Source: Candidatus Yanofskyibacteriota bacterium (lineage in GTDB: Bacteria > Patescibacteriota > Minisyncoccia > 2-02-FULL-40-12 > GWA2-44-9). From it: 43,417 nt of DNA. The translations under genes were made by a program, and so were the position numbers. Shown piece by piece: positions 10,155 to 19,242 of the stretch. Within the stretch, counting starts at the first letter, position 1. Every line of letters begins with the position of its first letter. The notes below the pieces were generated by a model. That model was not told the DNA's origin. It saw only the letters and a list, made by a program, of their open reading frames with translations, and searched no databases. Location: contig JAHFKT010000005.1 in NCBI GenBank assembly GCA_023245235.1, positions 3,073-46,489 on the forward strand. The letters are read 5' to 3'.

Positions 10155-11224
10155 TCCTGGACGACCGGAGTATTGAGTTTCCTAACCTCGTCACCGCCCG
10201 ATGATTCACCGATCTCGATCACGTTCTTAACGCGATCAACCATAAGATTGAGACGTTTTTCGGAATCATCATATGCAGACTTGGTGTTTGATATATGCTT
10301 TCCGAGGCGCTGAAAATCTTCGGCAAGCTTGCCGCCATCGGTCGATATGCGTTCCAGGCGCTTGATAATATCTCTGGTCTGTTTTGAGAACTCCACGTCT
10401 TTGAACCAATGACGGATCGCGGAGACGGAGAGGGCAAATGTATTCGGCGACACAAGGAATACCTTTTTAGCCCTGGCGTAGTTGGGAATATCGACATCCT
10501 TGATGTTATTGATTATCTCGTAATAGACCGTTTCGGCCGGAATGTACATGAGGGCGATATCGGTGGTATTTTCGGAAGGTAAAAGATATTTTGAAGATAT
10601 CTCGTCAATCTTTTTCTTAACATCACTGTAGAATGTCTTCTGATACAGCTCCCTGTCCATGTCATTCTGGGCATTCACCATTTTCTGAAAGTTATCCCAA
10701 TTGAATTTTGAATCTATCGGCAGCAGCAGGTCGTTCGGCAATTTCAGTACCGCATCAACCGCCTCGCCCGATCTGAAGTAATGCTGGATCTCGTAGTTAT
10801 CCTTTGAGAAGTATTGGCTGAGCGACGCCTCGAGCGATTGCTCGCCCCAGATACCGCGGAGCTTCGGGGAGCGAAGCATGTCCTGGAACGAAGAAACGCC
10901 TTTGACCGATTCGTGCATCTGCTTCATGTTCTCCTGAAGCTGGGTCATGTTTTGAGTGAAACTTTGGACTTGGCGGTTAACATTCTGAGTGGCCCGCTCT
11001 GAAGCCTGGCGATTCTGTTCGAGTTGCGTATTGATGAGCTGGGAGACTGACAACGGGGCTCCCTCCACGTCCTTCAGGAGGGTGTCGAAGCGCTGGTTCA
11101 GCTGGTTGAGCATCTGATAGGTCGGATTTGTTTCGATAGGCTCGGCTGGCTTTTTACGGCCCTGCCATATCAAATAAATGACCGCGAGTGCCAGCAGTAC
11201 TATAACGATATATAGGGCTCCCAT
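10151..11224 (-). CDS. rmuC: DNA recombination protein RmuC family
   Basis: N-terminal TM, coiled coil, [54 protein letters not shown]. Confidence 0.92.
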   Translation of the reverse strand: MGALYIVIVLLALAVIYLIWQGRKKPAEPIETNPTYQMLNQLNQRFDTLLKDVEGAPLSVSQLINTQLEQNRQASERATQNVNRQVQSFTQNMTQLQENMKQMHESVKGVSSFQDMLRSPKLRGIWGEQSLEASLSQYFSKDNYEIQHYFRSGEAVDAVLKLPNDLLLPIDSKFNWDNFQKMVNAQNDMDRELYQKTFYSDVKKKIDEISSKYLLPSENTTDIALMYIPAETVYYEIINNIKDVDIPNYARAKKVFLVSPNTFALSVSAIRHWFKDVEFSKQTRDIIKRLERISTDGGKLAEDFQRLGKHISNTKSAYDDSEKRLNLMVDRVKNVIEIGESSGGDEVRKLNTPVVQD

Positions 11225-11230
11225 GGCGAG

Positions 11231-11500
11231 TTAATTCTTTTGACTTATCTGATTTAGATCTTTCTCGATACTGCTCAAGAAACTTTCCAAGTCTTCCGGT
11301 TGAGCAGAGGTTAATACGGCAGTCCCCTGATTCTCGAGTCTCTTATGAATTGCCGCCGAGAGCGTGGCAAGATTCTCTTTGATAGCGACGGTCTTAGTAC
11401 GCTCTTTTTTAACGGTCAGCATTAAGTACACATTGATGCCGATCATAATGAGCGTGGAGAGAGAAACCATTACTACCAATACAGAAAGCGGGTTTGTCAT
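11231..11500 (-). CDS. Hypothetical single-TM protein
   Basis: MTNPLSVLVVMVSLSTLIMIGINVYLMLTVKKERT; upstream part of the ORF overlaps the tRNA and was trimmed. Confidence 0.55.
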   Translation of the reverse strand: MTNPLSVLVVMVSLSTLIMIGINVYLMLTVKKERTKTVAIKENLATLSAAIHKRLENQGTAVLTSAQPEDLESFLSSIEKDLNQISQKN

Positions 11501-11527
11501 AGTTTTTTGGATAAAGTGCCGTATTTG

Positions 11528-11600
11528 TGGACCGTACCAGATTCGAACTGGTGACCTCCTCATTGCAAATGAGGCGCTCTACCAACTGAGCTAACGGCCC
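11528..11600 (-). tRNA. tRNA-Ala(TGC)
   Basis: GGGCCGTTAGCTCAGTTGGTAGAGCGCCTCATTTGCAATGAGGAGGTCACCAGTTCGAATCTGGTACGGTCCA; cloverleaf folds by eye with G3:U70; CCA not encoded. Confidence 0.95.
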
Positions 11601-11676
11601 CTTGAGGGGTAACGATATGCTATATTCTATCATACAATCGGGCGCTTTAAAAGATGCGGTTACGGACGGTAAAAAA

Positions 11677-11706
11677 ACAAAAACGGCCCCAAGGGCCGTT
11701 TTTGTT
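11677..11706. terminator. Intrinsic terminator downstream of the left pilin gene
   Basis: aacaaaaacggccc caa gggccgtttttgtt. Confidence 0.8.
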
Positions 11707-11728
11707 AGTACTGAGCAGAGAGCTGCGC

Positions 11729-12187
11729 TTAGCGGCTCACAGAGATCGGGTCACCGATACCGCTGGTATCGGGGGTAGCGGCAACAGTAACGCGTCCAGA
11801 GGAATCTTGGACAATTGAATAGCCGGTATCTACGCCGTCCTGAAGTCCGGACGGGTCCATGACCATTGTGGACACATAGGTGGGCACGATGCATGGCTCC
11901 AGGTTAATAAGACCCACACCGCTGCCGATATTCGTTGGCGTCGGTGGCAATGTAGCTGTGCAGGTAATGGCATCAGTTGTCCAGACACCCCTATGATCGG
12001 CCATACGCTGACCGACCGCGTTCAGGATGGTGTTGACGTTGCTCCAGCGCTGGGTATCACGCGCTTGGGCGAACTGACGGGCCGGGTTGATGGCGATGAT
12101 GACGACCGCGGCCAAGATGGCGATAATACCGATAACGACCAGGATTTCGATAAGGGTGAACCCTTTCTGATTACGGATTGTATTCAT
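11729..12187 (-). CDS. Type IV pilin, copy A
   Basis: MNTIRNQKGFTLIEILVVIGIIAILAAVVIIAINPARQF prepilin signal and helix; paralog of 18719-19162. Confidence 0.9.
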   Translation of the reverse strand: MNTIRNQKGFTLIEILVVIGIIAILAAVVIIAINPARQFAQARDTQRWSNVNTILNAVGQRMADHRGVWTTDAITCTATLPPTPTNIGSGVGLINLEPCIVPTYVSTMVMDPSGLQDGVDTGYSIVQDSSGRVTVAATPDTSGIGDPISVSR

Positions 12188-12225
12188 AAATGTAAGATAT
12201 TATTTAATTGGTTGATAAATGCTGA
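11997..12225 (-). repeat. Left arm of a 229-bp inverted repeat (pilin 5' half plus upstream 38 nt)
   Basis: By-eye alignment to 18681-18909: 226/229 identical; 12060-12225 is 166 bp with no mismatch. Confidence 0.93.
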
Positions 12226-12430
12226 CAATGATTATTTTCGCTGAGGCGCCATGCATGGAGCGACCCAACGGTATCGACCTTATTTTCACTCTTTAGTATA
12301 TCACAGTGCCGCAATCGACCTTATCCACATATCACTATTCCCCCGGATGAGCCCGAAAACCTCCGGTACCGATGATAACACGGGCTTATTATATGAAAGG
12401 AATTGCCGGCATGGTATACTTGATGGATAT

Positions 12431-13741
12431 ATGAAGGATACGAAGATCAAGCCCAAAATCACCGAATCGCCGGGGGAGATCACCAAGTCCAAAATCACCG
12501 AACCCCCCGCCGGGATCAAGGAACTCTATGAACGCATCCAGCAGATGGTCAATCTTCCTGAACCGGAAGTCTCTATCATTGAACTTGTAGATGACCTGTT
12601 TACGTATGCCTTCTTGATGCGAGCTTCAGACGTCCATTTAGAGCCCTTTGAGGATAAGCTTCTCGTCCGCATGCGCATCGACGGCATACTCAACGATATT
12701 TTCACTGTTCCGGTAGCCATGCACTCCAGTATCATCACCCGCATCAAGGTGCTCGCCGGCATGCGTACAGATGAACACCAGGCCGCCCAAGACGGCCGCT
12801 TCAAGGTGAAGATCGCCAAGCCGGAAAGAGAGTTCGATGTCCGGGTCAGTATGGTTCCGACGTACTACGGTGAAAATGGCATTATGCGGCTTCTCGCGGA
12901 ACAAACCACCATTAATTCATTGGACGATCTGGCTTTCACGGATGACGACCGCAAAAAGATCCGCCGGGCCGTCCAGACCCCCTACGGCATGATCCTGGCG
13001 ACCGGTCCCACCGGTTCGGGAAAAACCACAACGCTGTACACCATCCTCAAAGAGCTTAATACGCGCGAGGTATCCATCATCACCATCGAAGACCCTATCG
13101 AATATTCGCTGGAGGGTGTTGACCAGATACAGGTCAGTACGCGCACCGGCCTGACATTCGCGGACGGCCTGCGCTCGATCCTCCGGCAGGATCCTGACAT
13201 CATCATGGTGGGAGAGATCCGTGATGAGGAGACGGCTTCTATTGCGGTAAACGCCGCCCTGACGGGTCACAAGTTACTCTCAACTATCCACACCAACGAC
13301 GCCGCTACGACGCTGCCGCGCCTTTTAGACATGAAGATCGAGCCGTTCCTGGTGGCATCCACCATTAATGTCGCCATCGGCCAACGGCTGATCCGGATGA
13401 TCTGTGAAAACTGCAAGGAACCCCGAAAGATCACTGATGCCGAATTCGAGGCGCTCAAAGAAAACATCCCCGCCAAACTTCTGGATGATCACCATGACTT
13501 CTTTCAGGGTAAGGGCTGTCCCGTTTGCAATACAACGGGCTACCGGGGACGAATGGGGATCTACGAGATCCTTGAAATGACCGACGCCATCAGGGAAGCC
13601 ATCATGCGCCGGGCGGACGCCGGAGAGATCAAAAAGATCGCCATGGCAGCCGGTATGACCACGCTTCTGGAGGATGGTTTTTCTAAGGCGGTCAAGGGTC
13701 TTACAACCATTGAAGAAGTCCTGCGGGTAGTCCATGAATAA
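12431..13741 (+). CDS. pilB: Type IV pilus assembly ATPase PilB/GspE
   Basis: ATGPTGSGKTTTLYTIL Walker A, ITIEDPIEY, GEIRDEETASIAVNAALTGHKLLSTIHTND, CPVCNTTGYRGRMGIYE; start MKDTKIKP at 12431. Confidence 0.93.
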   Translation: MKDTKIKPKITESPGEITKSKITEPPAGIKELYERIQQMVNLPEPEVSIIELVDDLFTYAFLMRASDVHLEPFEDKLLVRMRIDGILNDIFTVPVAMHSSIITRIKVLAGMRTDEHQAAQDGRFKVKIAKPEREFDVRVSMVPTYYGENGIMRLLAEQTTINSLDDLAFTDDDRKKIRRAVQTPYGMILATGPTGSGKTTTLYTILKELNTREVSIITIEDPIEYSLEGVDQIQVSTRTGLTFADGLRSILRQDPDIIMVGEIRDEETASIAVNAALTGHKLLSTIHTNDAATTLPRLLDMKIEPFLVASTINVAIGQRLIRMICENCKEPRKITDAEFEALKENIPAKLLDDHHDFFQGKGCPVCNTTGYRGRMGIYEILEMTDAIREAIMRRADAGEIKKIAMAAGMTTLLEDGFSKAVKGLTTIEEVLRVVHE

Positions 13742-13750
13742 CAACCCACC

Positions 13751-14827
13751 ATGTCCTGGTCTGATAAAATAAACAATCTGCTCTTCCGGCTCAGCGTGAA
13801 AGATAAGGTGATGTTTGCGCGCCACATGGACCTGATGACCCGCTCCGGCATGCAGCCGCTCGATGCGTTGACCGTCCTTAAGAAGCAGACGACCAGCAAG
13901 CCGTTCCTCGTCGTCTTGGACGGCCTCATTAAATCTGTGCAGGGCGGACACTACTTGTCAGACGGAATGGAACAATACCGTGCTGTCTTCGGTGATTTTT
14001 TCATCAATCTGATCCGGGTCGGTGAAACATCGGGCACCCTGTCGGAGAACCTCCGTTACCTGGCCGACGAGCTGACCAAGCAGGCCGAGCTCCAGCAAAA
14101 GATCAAAGGCGCCATGGCGTATCCCATCGTCATTTTGGTCGCCACTCTCGGTATCACCGGAGGCATGTCGTTCTTTATCTTCCCCAAGATCTTACCGGTC
14201 CTCAAAAGCCTGAATACCACCCTGCCTCTTTCCACGCGGATCTTCATCTCCGGATCGCAGTTCATGTTCACCTATGGCCTGTGGGTGCTCCTGGCCGTCA
14301 TAGCCCTTCTCGTCGCCTTTTTCCTGCTGTTGCGCAGACGTCCCTTCAAGCTCGCCTGGCACGGTTTTATATTAAAAATACCCTACGTCGGCCTCATCTC
14401 GACCGAGATCAATATTATCGGGATGTCCCGCACGCTCAATCTTCTCCTCCGCGGCGGCATCAAGATCGTCGAAGCGCTGGATATCACCTCCAACACGCTC
14501 AGCAACCTGGTCTACCAGGATGAAATAAAACGAATCGCCGAAACCGTACGGCGTGGTAACCCGATGAGCCGGGAAATGATCGAAAATCCCCGCCTGTTCC
14601 CGTCAACCTACGCTCAGATGTCGAGCGTCGGAGAAAATACCGGAAAACTCGATGAAACAATGGTATTTCTGGCCGACTTCTATGAAAAGGAATTGGACAA
14701 TTCCACTAAGAATATGAGCAGTATTTTAGAACCGGCCATGCTTTTGTTCATGGGCCTTATTGTTCTGTTCGTTGCTGTCTCGATCATCACGCCGATCTAC
14801 TCTTTAACCCAGAGCTTGGGACGCTGA
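13751..14827 (+). CDS. pilC: Type II secretion/pilus inner-membrane platform protein PilC/GspF
   Basis: FARHMDLMTRSGMQPLDALTVLKKQT, GETSGTLSENLRYLADEL, SVGENTGKLDETMVFLADFYEKELDNSTKNMSSILEPAMLLFMGLIV. Confidence 0.93.
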   Translation: MSWSDKINNLLFRLSVKDKVMFARHMDLMTRSGMQPLDALTVLKKQTTSKPFLVVLDGLIKSVQGGHYLSDGMEQYRAVFGDFFINLIRVGETSGTLSENLRYLADELTKQAELQQKIKGAMAYPIVILVATLGITGGMSFFIFPKILPVLKSLNTTLPLSTRIFISGSQFMFTYGLWVLLAVIALLVAFFLLLRRRPFKLAWHGFILKIPYVGLISTEINIIGMSRTLNLLLRGGIKIVEALDITSNTLSNLVYQDEIKRIAETVRRGNPMSREMIENPRLFPSTYAQMSSVGENTGKLDETMVFLADFYEKELDNSTKNMSSILEPAMLLFMGLIVLFVAVSIITPIYSLTQSLGR

Positions 14828-14828
14828 T

Positions 14829-16586
14829 ATGACCTATGTTCGTGCACAATCAGGATTTACTATCCTTGAGACGGTTATCGGAATGGCGATTCTGACCATT
14901 GTCAGTACGAGCATCTTTTTTTCATACTCCAATGTGCTGGATATCATCCAGGCGACACGGTACAACAATGCCGCCCTGAGCATTATGGAGTCGCGCATCG
15001 AGACGGTTCGCAACATGGCGTACGAAGATGTCGGCGTGATCAGCGGAGTGCCCGCAGGAAAGCTCAAGCAAACAGAGGTGGTCATACTCGGTTCCATACC
15101 TTTCACACTGCATACGTATGTGCGCAATATTGATGACCCCTTTGATGGCACGCTCGGTGGTGTCCCCAATGATACCGCCCCCGCGGATTACAAACTCGTC
15201 GAATACCAGATGACCTGTGACACCTGCGTGCGGTACAAACTCCTCACGATGGCTACGTATGTTGCTCCCAAGAATCTGGAAAGCGCGGCCGGGAACGGAA
15301 ATCTATTCATACAGGTGCTCGATGCTTCCGGCTTGCCGGTCAGCGGTGCCACCGTACACGTAACCAATACCATCGTGAACCCGCACATCGATCTGACCGA
15401 TATTACCAACAGTAACGGATTACTTCAGCTCGTCGACATAAAGCCGAGCTCCGCCGGATATCACATCGTGGTCAGTAAAACAGGATACAGCAGCGACCAG
15501 ACATATCCCCCGGGCAATCCCGCACATCCGGTCAAATCTGATGCGACTGTCGCATCCCAGCAGGTTACCAACGCTACACTGTCTATCGACCACCTCGGTA
15601 CACTGGCCGTCCTCGCCCGCGATCAGTTCTGTGTACCCGCGGCAGGTTTTGATTTTCTGATGACAGGGACGAAACTGATCGGCACGTTACCGAATGTTCC
15701 GAAATACTCCTCTACCCTCACCACGGCCGGCGACGGCACATTCAACACTGCTCTTGAATGGGACACTTATTCCATACGACCGACCGATACTGCGATGGAT
15801 ATCGCCGGCACAGAGACACCTCTTTCGTTCACTTTAAACCCGGGAGCGGCTCAAAATCTGATTTGGATGACCGCCCCGCGCTCCGGCAACGGTTTATCGG
15901 TTTCCGTCACCGATCAAAACGGCCTGTCGCTCAATGACGCAAACGTACAGGTGGCAAAAACAGGCTATAGCAGTACGCAGGTAACCGGAAATTCCGCCCT
16001 CCAACAGACAGACTGGTCGTCCGGTCAATTCACGGATAAAAGCAGTTATCTGGATGCGTCCTCTCCCGGCGTGCTTACCTTGGGACTCTTGAACGGTTCA
16101 TATGCCAGCACGAGCGTTGAGTGGCTCATCTCCGATACCTATGACCTGGGTACTTCGAGCACAACCATCAAGAGTCTGAACTGGACTCCCGTCTCCCAAC
16201 CGCCGCAGGCCGGCACAGACGCTCTGCGGTTCCAGCTTGCCGCGAACAACGATAATGCTACCTGGAACTGGATCGGTCCTGACGGCACTCCCTCGTCTTA
16301 TTTCACCGCACCCGGACAAACGGTTCCGGCGGCACTGAACGGTCATCAGTACCTGCGCTATAAGGTATACTTGAGTACCACCGATTCTAAATACACTCCC
16401 ACACTGCAGGATGTGACCATCGGTTTCTCTTCCGGATGCGTCATGTCCGGTCAGGCTTACTTTAATGGGCTTACGACCGGCAGCACCTATACGATCACCG
16501 TCACCCGCACCGGTTATCAGACGAGCGTATCGACTTTCACGATCAGCGACACATGGCAACATGCGATCATCCAGCTTACCCCATGA
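14829..16586 (+). CDS. Pseudopilin-like protein with large extracellular region (carboxypeptidase-regulatory/PEGA-like segments)
   Basis: QSGFTILETVIGMAILTIVSTSIFF prepilin-type N terminus; LDASGLPVSGATVHVTNT and VTDQNGLSLNDANVQVAKTGY beta-domain motifs. Confidence 0.8.
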   Translation: MTYVRAQSGFTILETVIGMAILTIVSTSIFFSYSNVLDIIQATRYNNAALSIMESRIETVRNMAYEDVGVISGVPAGKLKQTEVVILGSIPFTLHTYVRNIDDPFDGTLGGVPNDTAPADYKLVEYQMTCDTCVRYKLLTMATYVAPKNLESAAGNGNLFIQVLDASGLPVSGATVHVTNTIVNPHIDLTDITNSNGLLQLVDIKPSSAGYHIVVSKTGYSSDQTYPPGNPAHPVKSDATVASQQVTNATLSIDHLGTLAVLARDQFCVPAAGFDFLMTGTKLIGTLPNVPKYSSTLTTAGDGTFNTALEWDTYSIRPTDTAMDIAGTETPLSFTLNPGAAQNLIWMTAPRSGNGLSVSVTDQNGLSLNDANVQVAKTGYSSTQVTGNSALQQTDWSSGQFTDKSSYLDASSPGVLTLGLLNGSYASTSVEWLISDTYDLGTSSTTIKSLNWTPVSQPPQAGTDALRFQLAANNDNATWNWIGPDGTPSSYFTAPGQTVPAALNGHQYLRYKVYLSTTDSKYTPTLQDVTIGFSSGCVMSGQAYFNGLTTGSTYTITVTRTGYQTSVSTFTISDTWQHAIIQLTP

Positions 16587-17179
16587 CCAACCGCGGATTT
16601 ACCCTTATTGAGATCCTCATCGCGATGGCGCTCACCTCTGCGATCTTGGTATTCGCCACGTACTTTATGGTGGATATTTCTAATCTCGGAACCAATCTGA
16701 GCGACAAGCTCGGGGCAGAATTTGAACTGCAGCTGACATTGGGTACCATGATCTCGGAGATCCGCTCGATGGGACCGGCCGGCAACGGAGCCTATCCGAT
16801 CGCCACGGCGACGACTACGACATTCACCTTCTACAGCGACATCGACGGCGACGGCACATTCGAACAGGTCAGATACTTCCTCCAGGGCACCACGCTCAAG
16901 AAAGGGGTCATTCATCCCATAGCAACCCAGCCGGTACAATATCCGCCCGCCAATGAAGTAATATCCGATGTCGTCCACTACATGACTCCCGGTGTTATTT
17001 TCACGTATTATCCCGCAGGATTGCCGGATGAGATGACTCCCCTCGCCGCTCCTGTCAATATATCGCAAATACGGCTTGTTAATATCATCGGTACCATCGA
17101 CAAAGACCCCGCAAAACCCCCGCCGGCGACAACGCTCTCTACGAGGGTCACGATCCGCAATCTCCGCGGCGAAATATGA
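16583..17179 (+). CDS. Prepilin-type N-terminal domain protein (minor pseudopilin)
   Basis: MTNRGFTLIEILIAMALTSAILVFATYFMVD; start inside the upstream gene's 3' end. Confidence 0.85.
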   Translation: MTNRGFTLIEILIAMALTSAILVFATYFMVDISNLGTNLSDKLGAEFELQLTLGTMISEIRSMGPAGNGAYPIATATTTTFTFYSDIDGDGTFEQVRYFLQGTTLKKGVIHPIATQPVQYPPANEVISDVVHYMTPGVIFTYYPAGLPDEMTPLAAPVNISQIRLVNIIGTIDKDPAKPPPATTLSTRVTIRNLRGEI

Positions 17180-18618
17180 AAAACACCATCAACCGACAAT
17201 CAGGCCAGATCACCCTCTACGTACTTATATTCAGCGCGGTTTCGATCATTATTCTGTCGGGATTTGTCCTGTGGGCTGATGTGAATATGCGGGCTGTCTT
17301 CCGGGACAGTGACAAGGCCCAGGCCTTCATGACGTCGGAGGCCGGCATTGAGTACTACCGGTGGCATTTGGCGCACGCTCAAAGCGATTATAAAGACGGC
17401 ACAAGCGGAGCCGGTCCGTATGTCCACCAGTTCCGCGACAAAGACGGCGCCATCATCGGCGCGTTTTCGCTGAACATCACGGCTCCCCCGGTCGGCTCGA
17501 CCGTCGTCACCCTCAACTCAACAGGAACTGTCACTATAAACCCGACGGTCAGCAAAATTATTGAAGCAAAGATGGCAATCCCATCTTTTGCGAAATATGC
17601 GGTAGCCGTCAATGATTTCGTATGGTTCGACGTGGGCACCGAGATCTTCGGGCCGATCCATTCAAACGGCGGCGTACGCGTAGACGGCCTCGCGCATAAT
17701 CTGGTCACGAGTGGCGTCGCAACGGTTAATGACCCTAACCATTCGGGACAAGCGGAGATCGGCGTCCACACTCATGTAGCTCCGATCGACCCGCTCCCAC
17801 CCGCACCTGCGCCAAACCGGCCGGATGTATTCATGGTAGGTCGGCAATACCCGGTTGCCCAGATCGACTTTGCCGGCATCTCGCAAGATCTTTCAACCAT
17901 CAAAACAAACGCCCAGTCCGGCGGATTCTACCGCAGCCCCTCCAACAGCGGCGGATACCATATTGTCCTGAAGACCAATGACACCTTTGACCTCTACAAG
18001 GTCACGAAGACCCTGAAGCCGCCCAATGGCTGTGTCACTGTCCTTGGCGAACAGGACTGGGATACCTGGACCATCCAAACCGAGACCCTGCTGGGCACGT
18101 ATGCATTTCCCGCAAATGGCCTTATCTTCATCGAAGACAATGTGTGGGTAGAAGGTCAGATCAATACTGCACGCCTTACCATCGCGGCAGCGAATTTCCC
18201 CGAAAACAAAACTAAGTACGCCCATATCACGGTCAATAATGATCTTCTGTACAGTAATTACGACGGCCAGGATGTTATAAGCCTTATTGCACAGGGAAAT
18301 TTCAACGTGGGCATGTATAGCAGCGACATCCTTCGCATTGATGCGGCCCTCATCGCCCAGAATGGCCGCGTCGGCCGCTATTACTACAAATCAGGATCCG
18401 GAAACCAGAACCGGTGCAGCCCCTACGATACCCGCCAGAAGATCACCCTATACGGCATGATATCATCCAATGAGGGCTATGGTTTTTCGTACAGCGACTT
18501 CACGGGGTATGTCACCCGCATCATTATCTTTGATCCGAATTTCCTGTACGGACCGCCGCCGAGTTTTCCGCAAACCGCTGATTTCTACACGCCCATCTTC
18601 TGGAACGAGTTGAAATAA
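17176..18618 (+). CDS. PilX-like pilus assembly protein
   Basis: RQSGQITLYVLIFSAVSIIILSGFVLWADVNMRAVFRDSDKAQAFMTSEAGIEYYRWHL; operon position. Confidence 0.7.
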   Translation: MKNTINRQSGQITLYVLIFSAVSIIILSGFVLWADVNMRAVFRDSDKAQAFMTSEAGIEYYRWHLAHAQSDYKDGTSGAGPYVHQFRDKDGAIIGAFSLNITAPPVGSTVVTLNSTGTVTINPTVSKIIEAKMAIPSFAKYAVAVNDFVWFDVGTEIFGPIHSNGGVRVDGLAHNLVTSGVATVNDPNHSGQAEIGVHTHVAPIDPLPPAPAPNRPDVFMVGRQYPVAQIDFAGISQDLSTIKTNAQSGGFYRSPSNSGGYHIVLKTNDTFDLYKVTKTLKPPNGCVTVLGEQDWDTWTIQTETLLGTYAFPANGLIFIEDNVWVEGQINTARLTIAAANFPENKTKYAHITVNNDLLYSNYDGQDVISLIAQGNFNVGMYSSDILRIDAALIAQNGRVGRYYYKSGSGNQNRCSPYDTRQKITLYGMISSNEGYGFSYSDFTGYVTRIIIFDPNFLYGPPPSFPQTADFYTPIFWNELK

Positions 18619-18680
18619 CGTATTGTTGATAATTATACTATCGTCAACCGTATACTATTATAAGGAGGGGTCGATTCATA

Positions 18681-18909
18681 TCAGCATTTATCAACCAATT
18701 AAATAATATCTTACATTTATGAATACAATCCGTAATCAGAAAGGGTTCACCCTTATCGAAATCCTGGTCGTTATCGGTATTATCGCCATCTTGGCCGCGG
18801 TCGTCATCATCGCCATCAACCCGGCCCGTCAGTTCGCCCAAGCGCGCAATACCCAGCGCTGGAGCAACGTCAACACCATCCTGAACGCGGTCGGTCAGCG
18901 CATGGCCGA
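18681..18909 (+). repeat. Right arm of the 229-bp inverted repeat
   Basis: Matches the reverse complement of 11997-12225 with 3 mismatches by eye. Confidence 0.93.
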
Positions 18910-19162
18910 CAACAGCGGCATCTGGGTGGCCACCGGCGGCTGTCCCGCACCCATCCCATCCACTCCGACCAGCATCGGCACGGCCGGATTCAATCTGGCA
19001 GTCTGCATCGTGCCCACCTATGTGTCCACGATGGTCATCGACCCTTCCGTCGGCAATCTCGCTTCGACCGGATACACTATCTTTCAAACAGCCGGAACCG
19101 GCCGTATAACAGTCGCGGCACCGTACGCAGATCTTACTGAGGTGATCTCCGTCACCCGTTAG
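18719..19162 (+). CDS. Type IV pilin, copy B
   Basis: Same N-terminal 43 aa as copy A, different C-terminal half. Confidence 0.9.
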   Translation: MNTIRNQKGFTLIEILVVIGIIAILAAVVIIAINPARQFAQARNTQRWSNVNTILNAVGQRMADNSGIWVATGGCPAPIPSTPTSIGTAGFNLAVCIVPTYVSTMVIDPSVGNLASTGYTIFQTAGTGRITVAAPYADLTEVISVTR

Positions 19163-19173
19163 GAGAACCATAC

Positions 19174-19199
19174 GAAGCGCCCCGCATGGGGGCGTTTTG
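19174..19199 (+). terminator. Terminator after pilin B
   Basis: gaagcgccccgcatgggggcgtttt hairpin plus T-run. Confidence 0.7.
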
Positions 19200-19242
19200 T
19201 GTTCGTGGGAGTGGTGGTGGGCCTATGGTATACTTAGATTAC

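Noticed and set aside
13325-13951. 208-aa minus-strand ORF across pilB/pilC
   Set aside because: Antisense to two clear pilus genes; no recognisable motifs
11997-18909. Composite transposon interpretation of the inverted repeat
   Set aside because: The arms are pilin coding sequence, with no transposase and no evident target-site duplication
18644-19171. 175-aa minus-strand ORF antisense to pilin B (and its mirror at 11993-12244)
   Set aside because: Arises from the antisense of the duplicated pilin sequence
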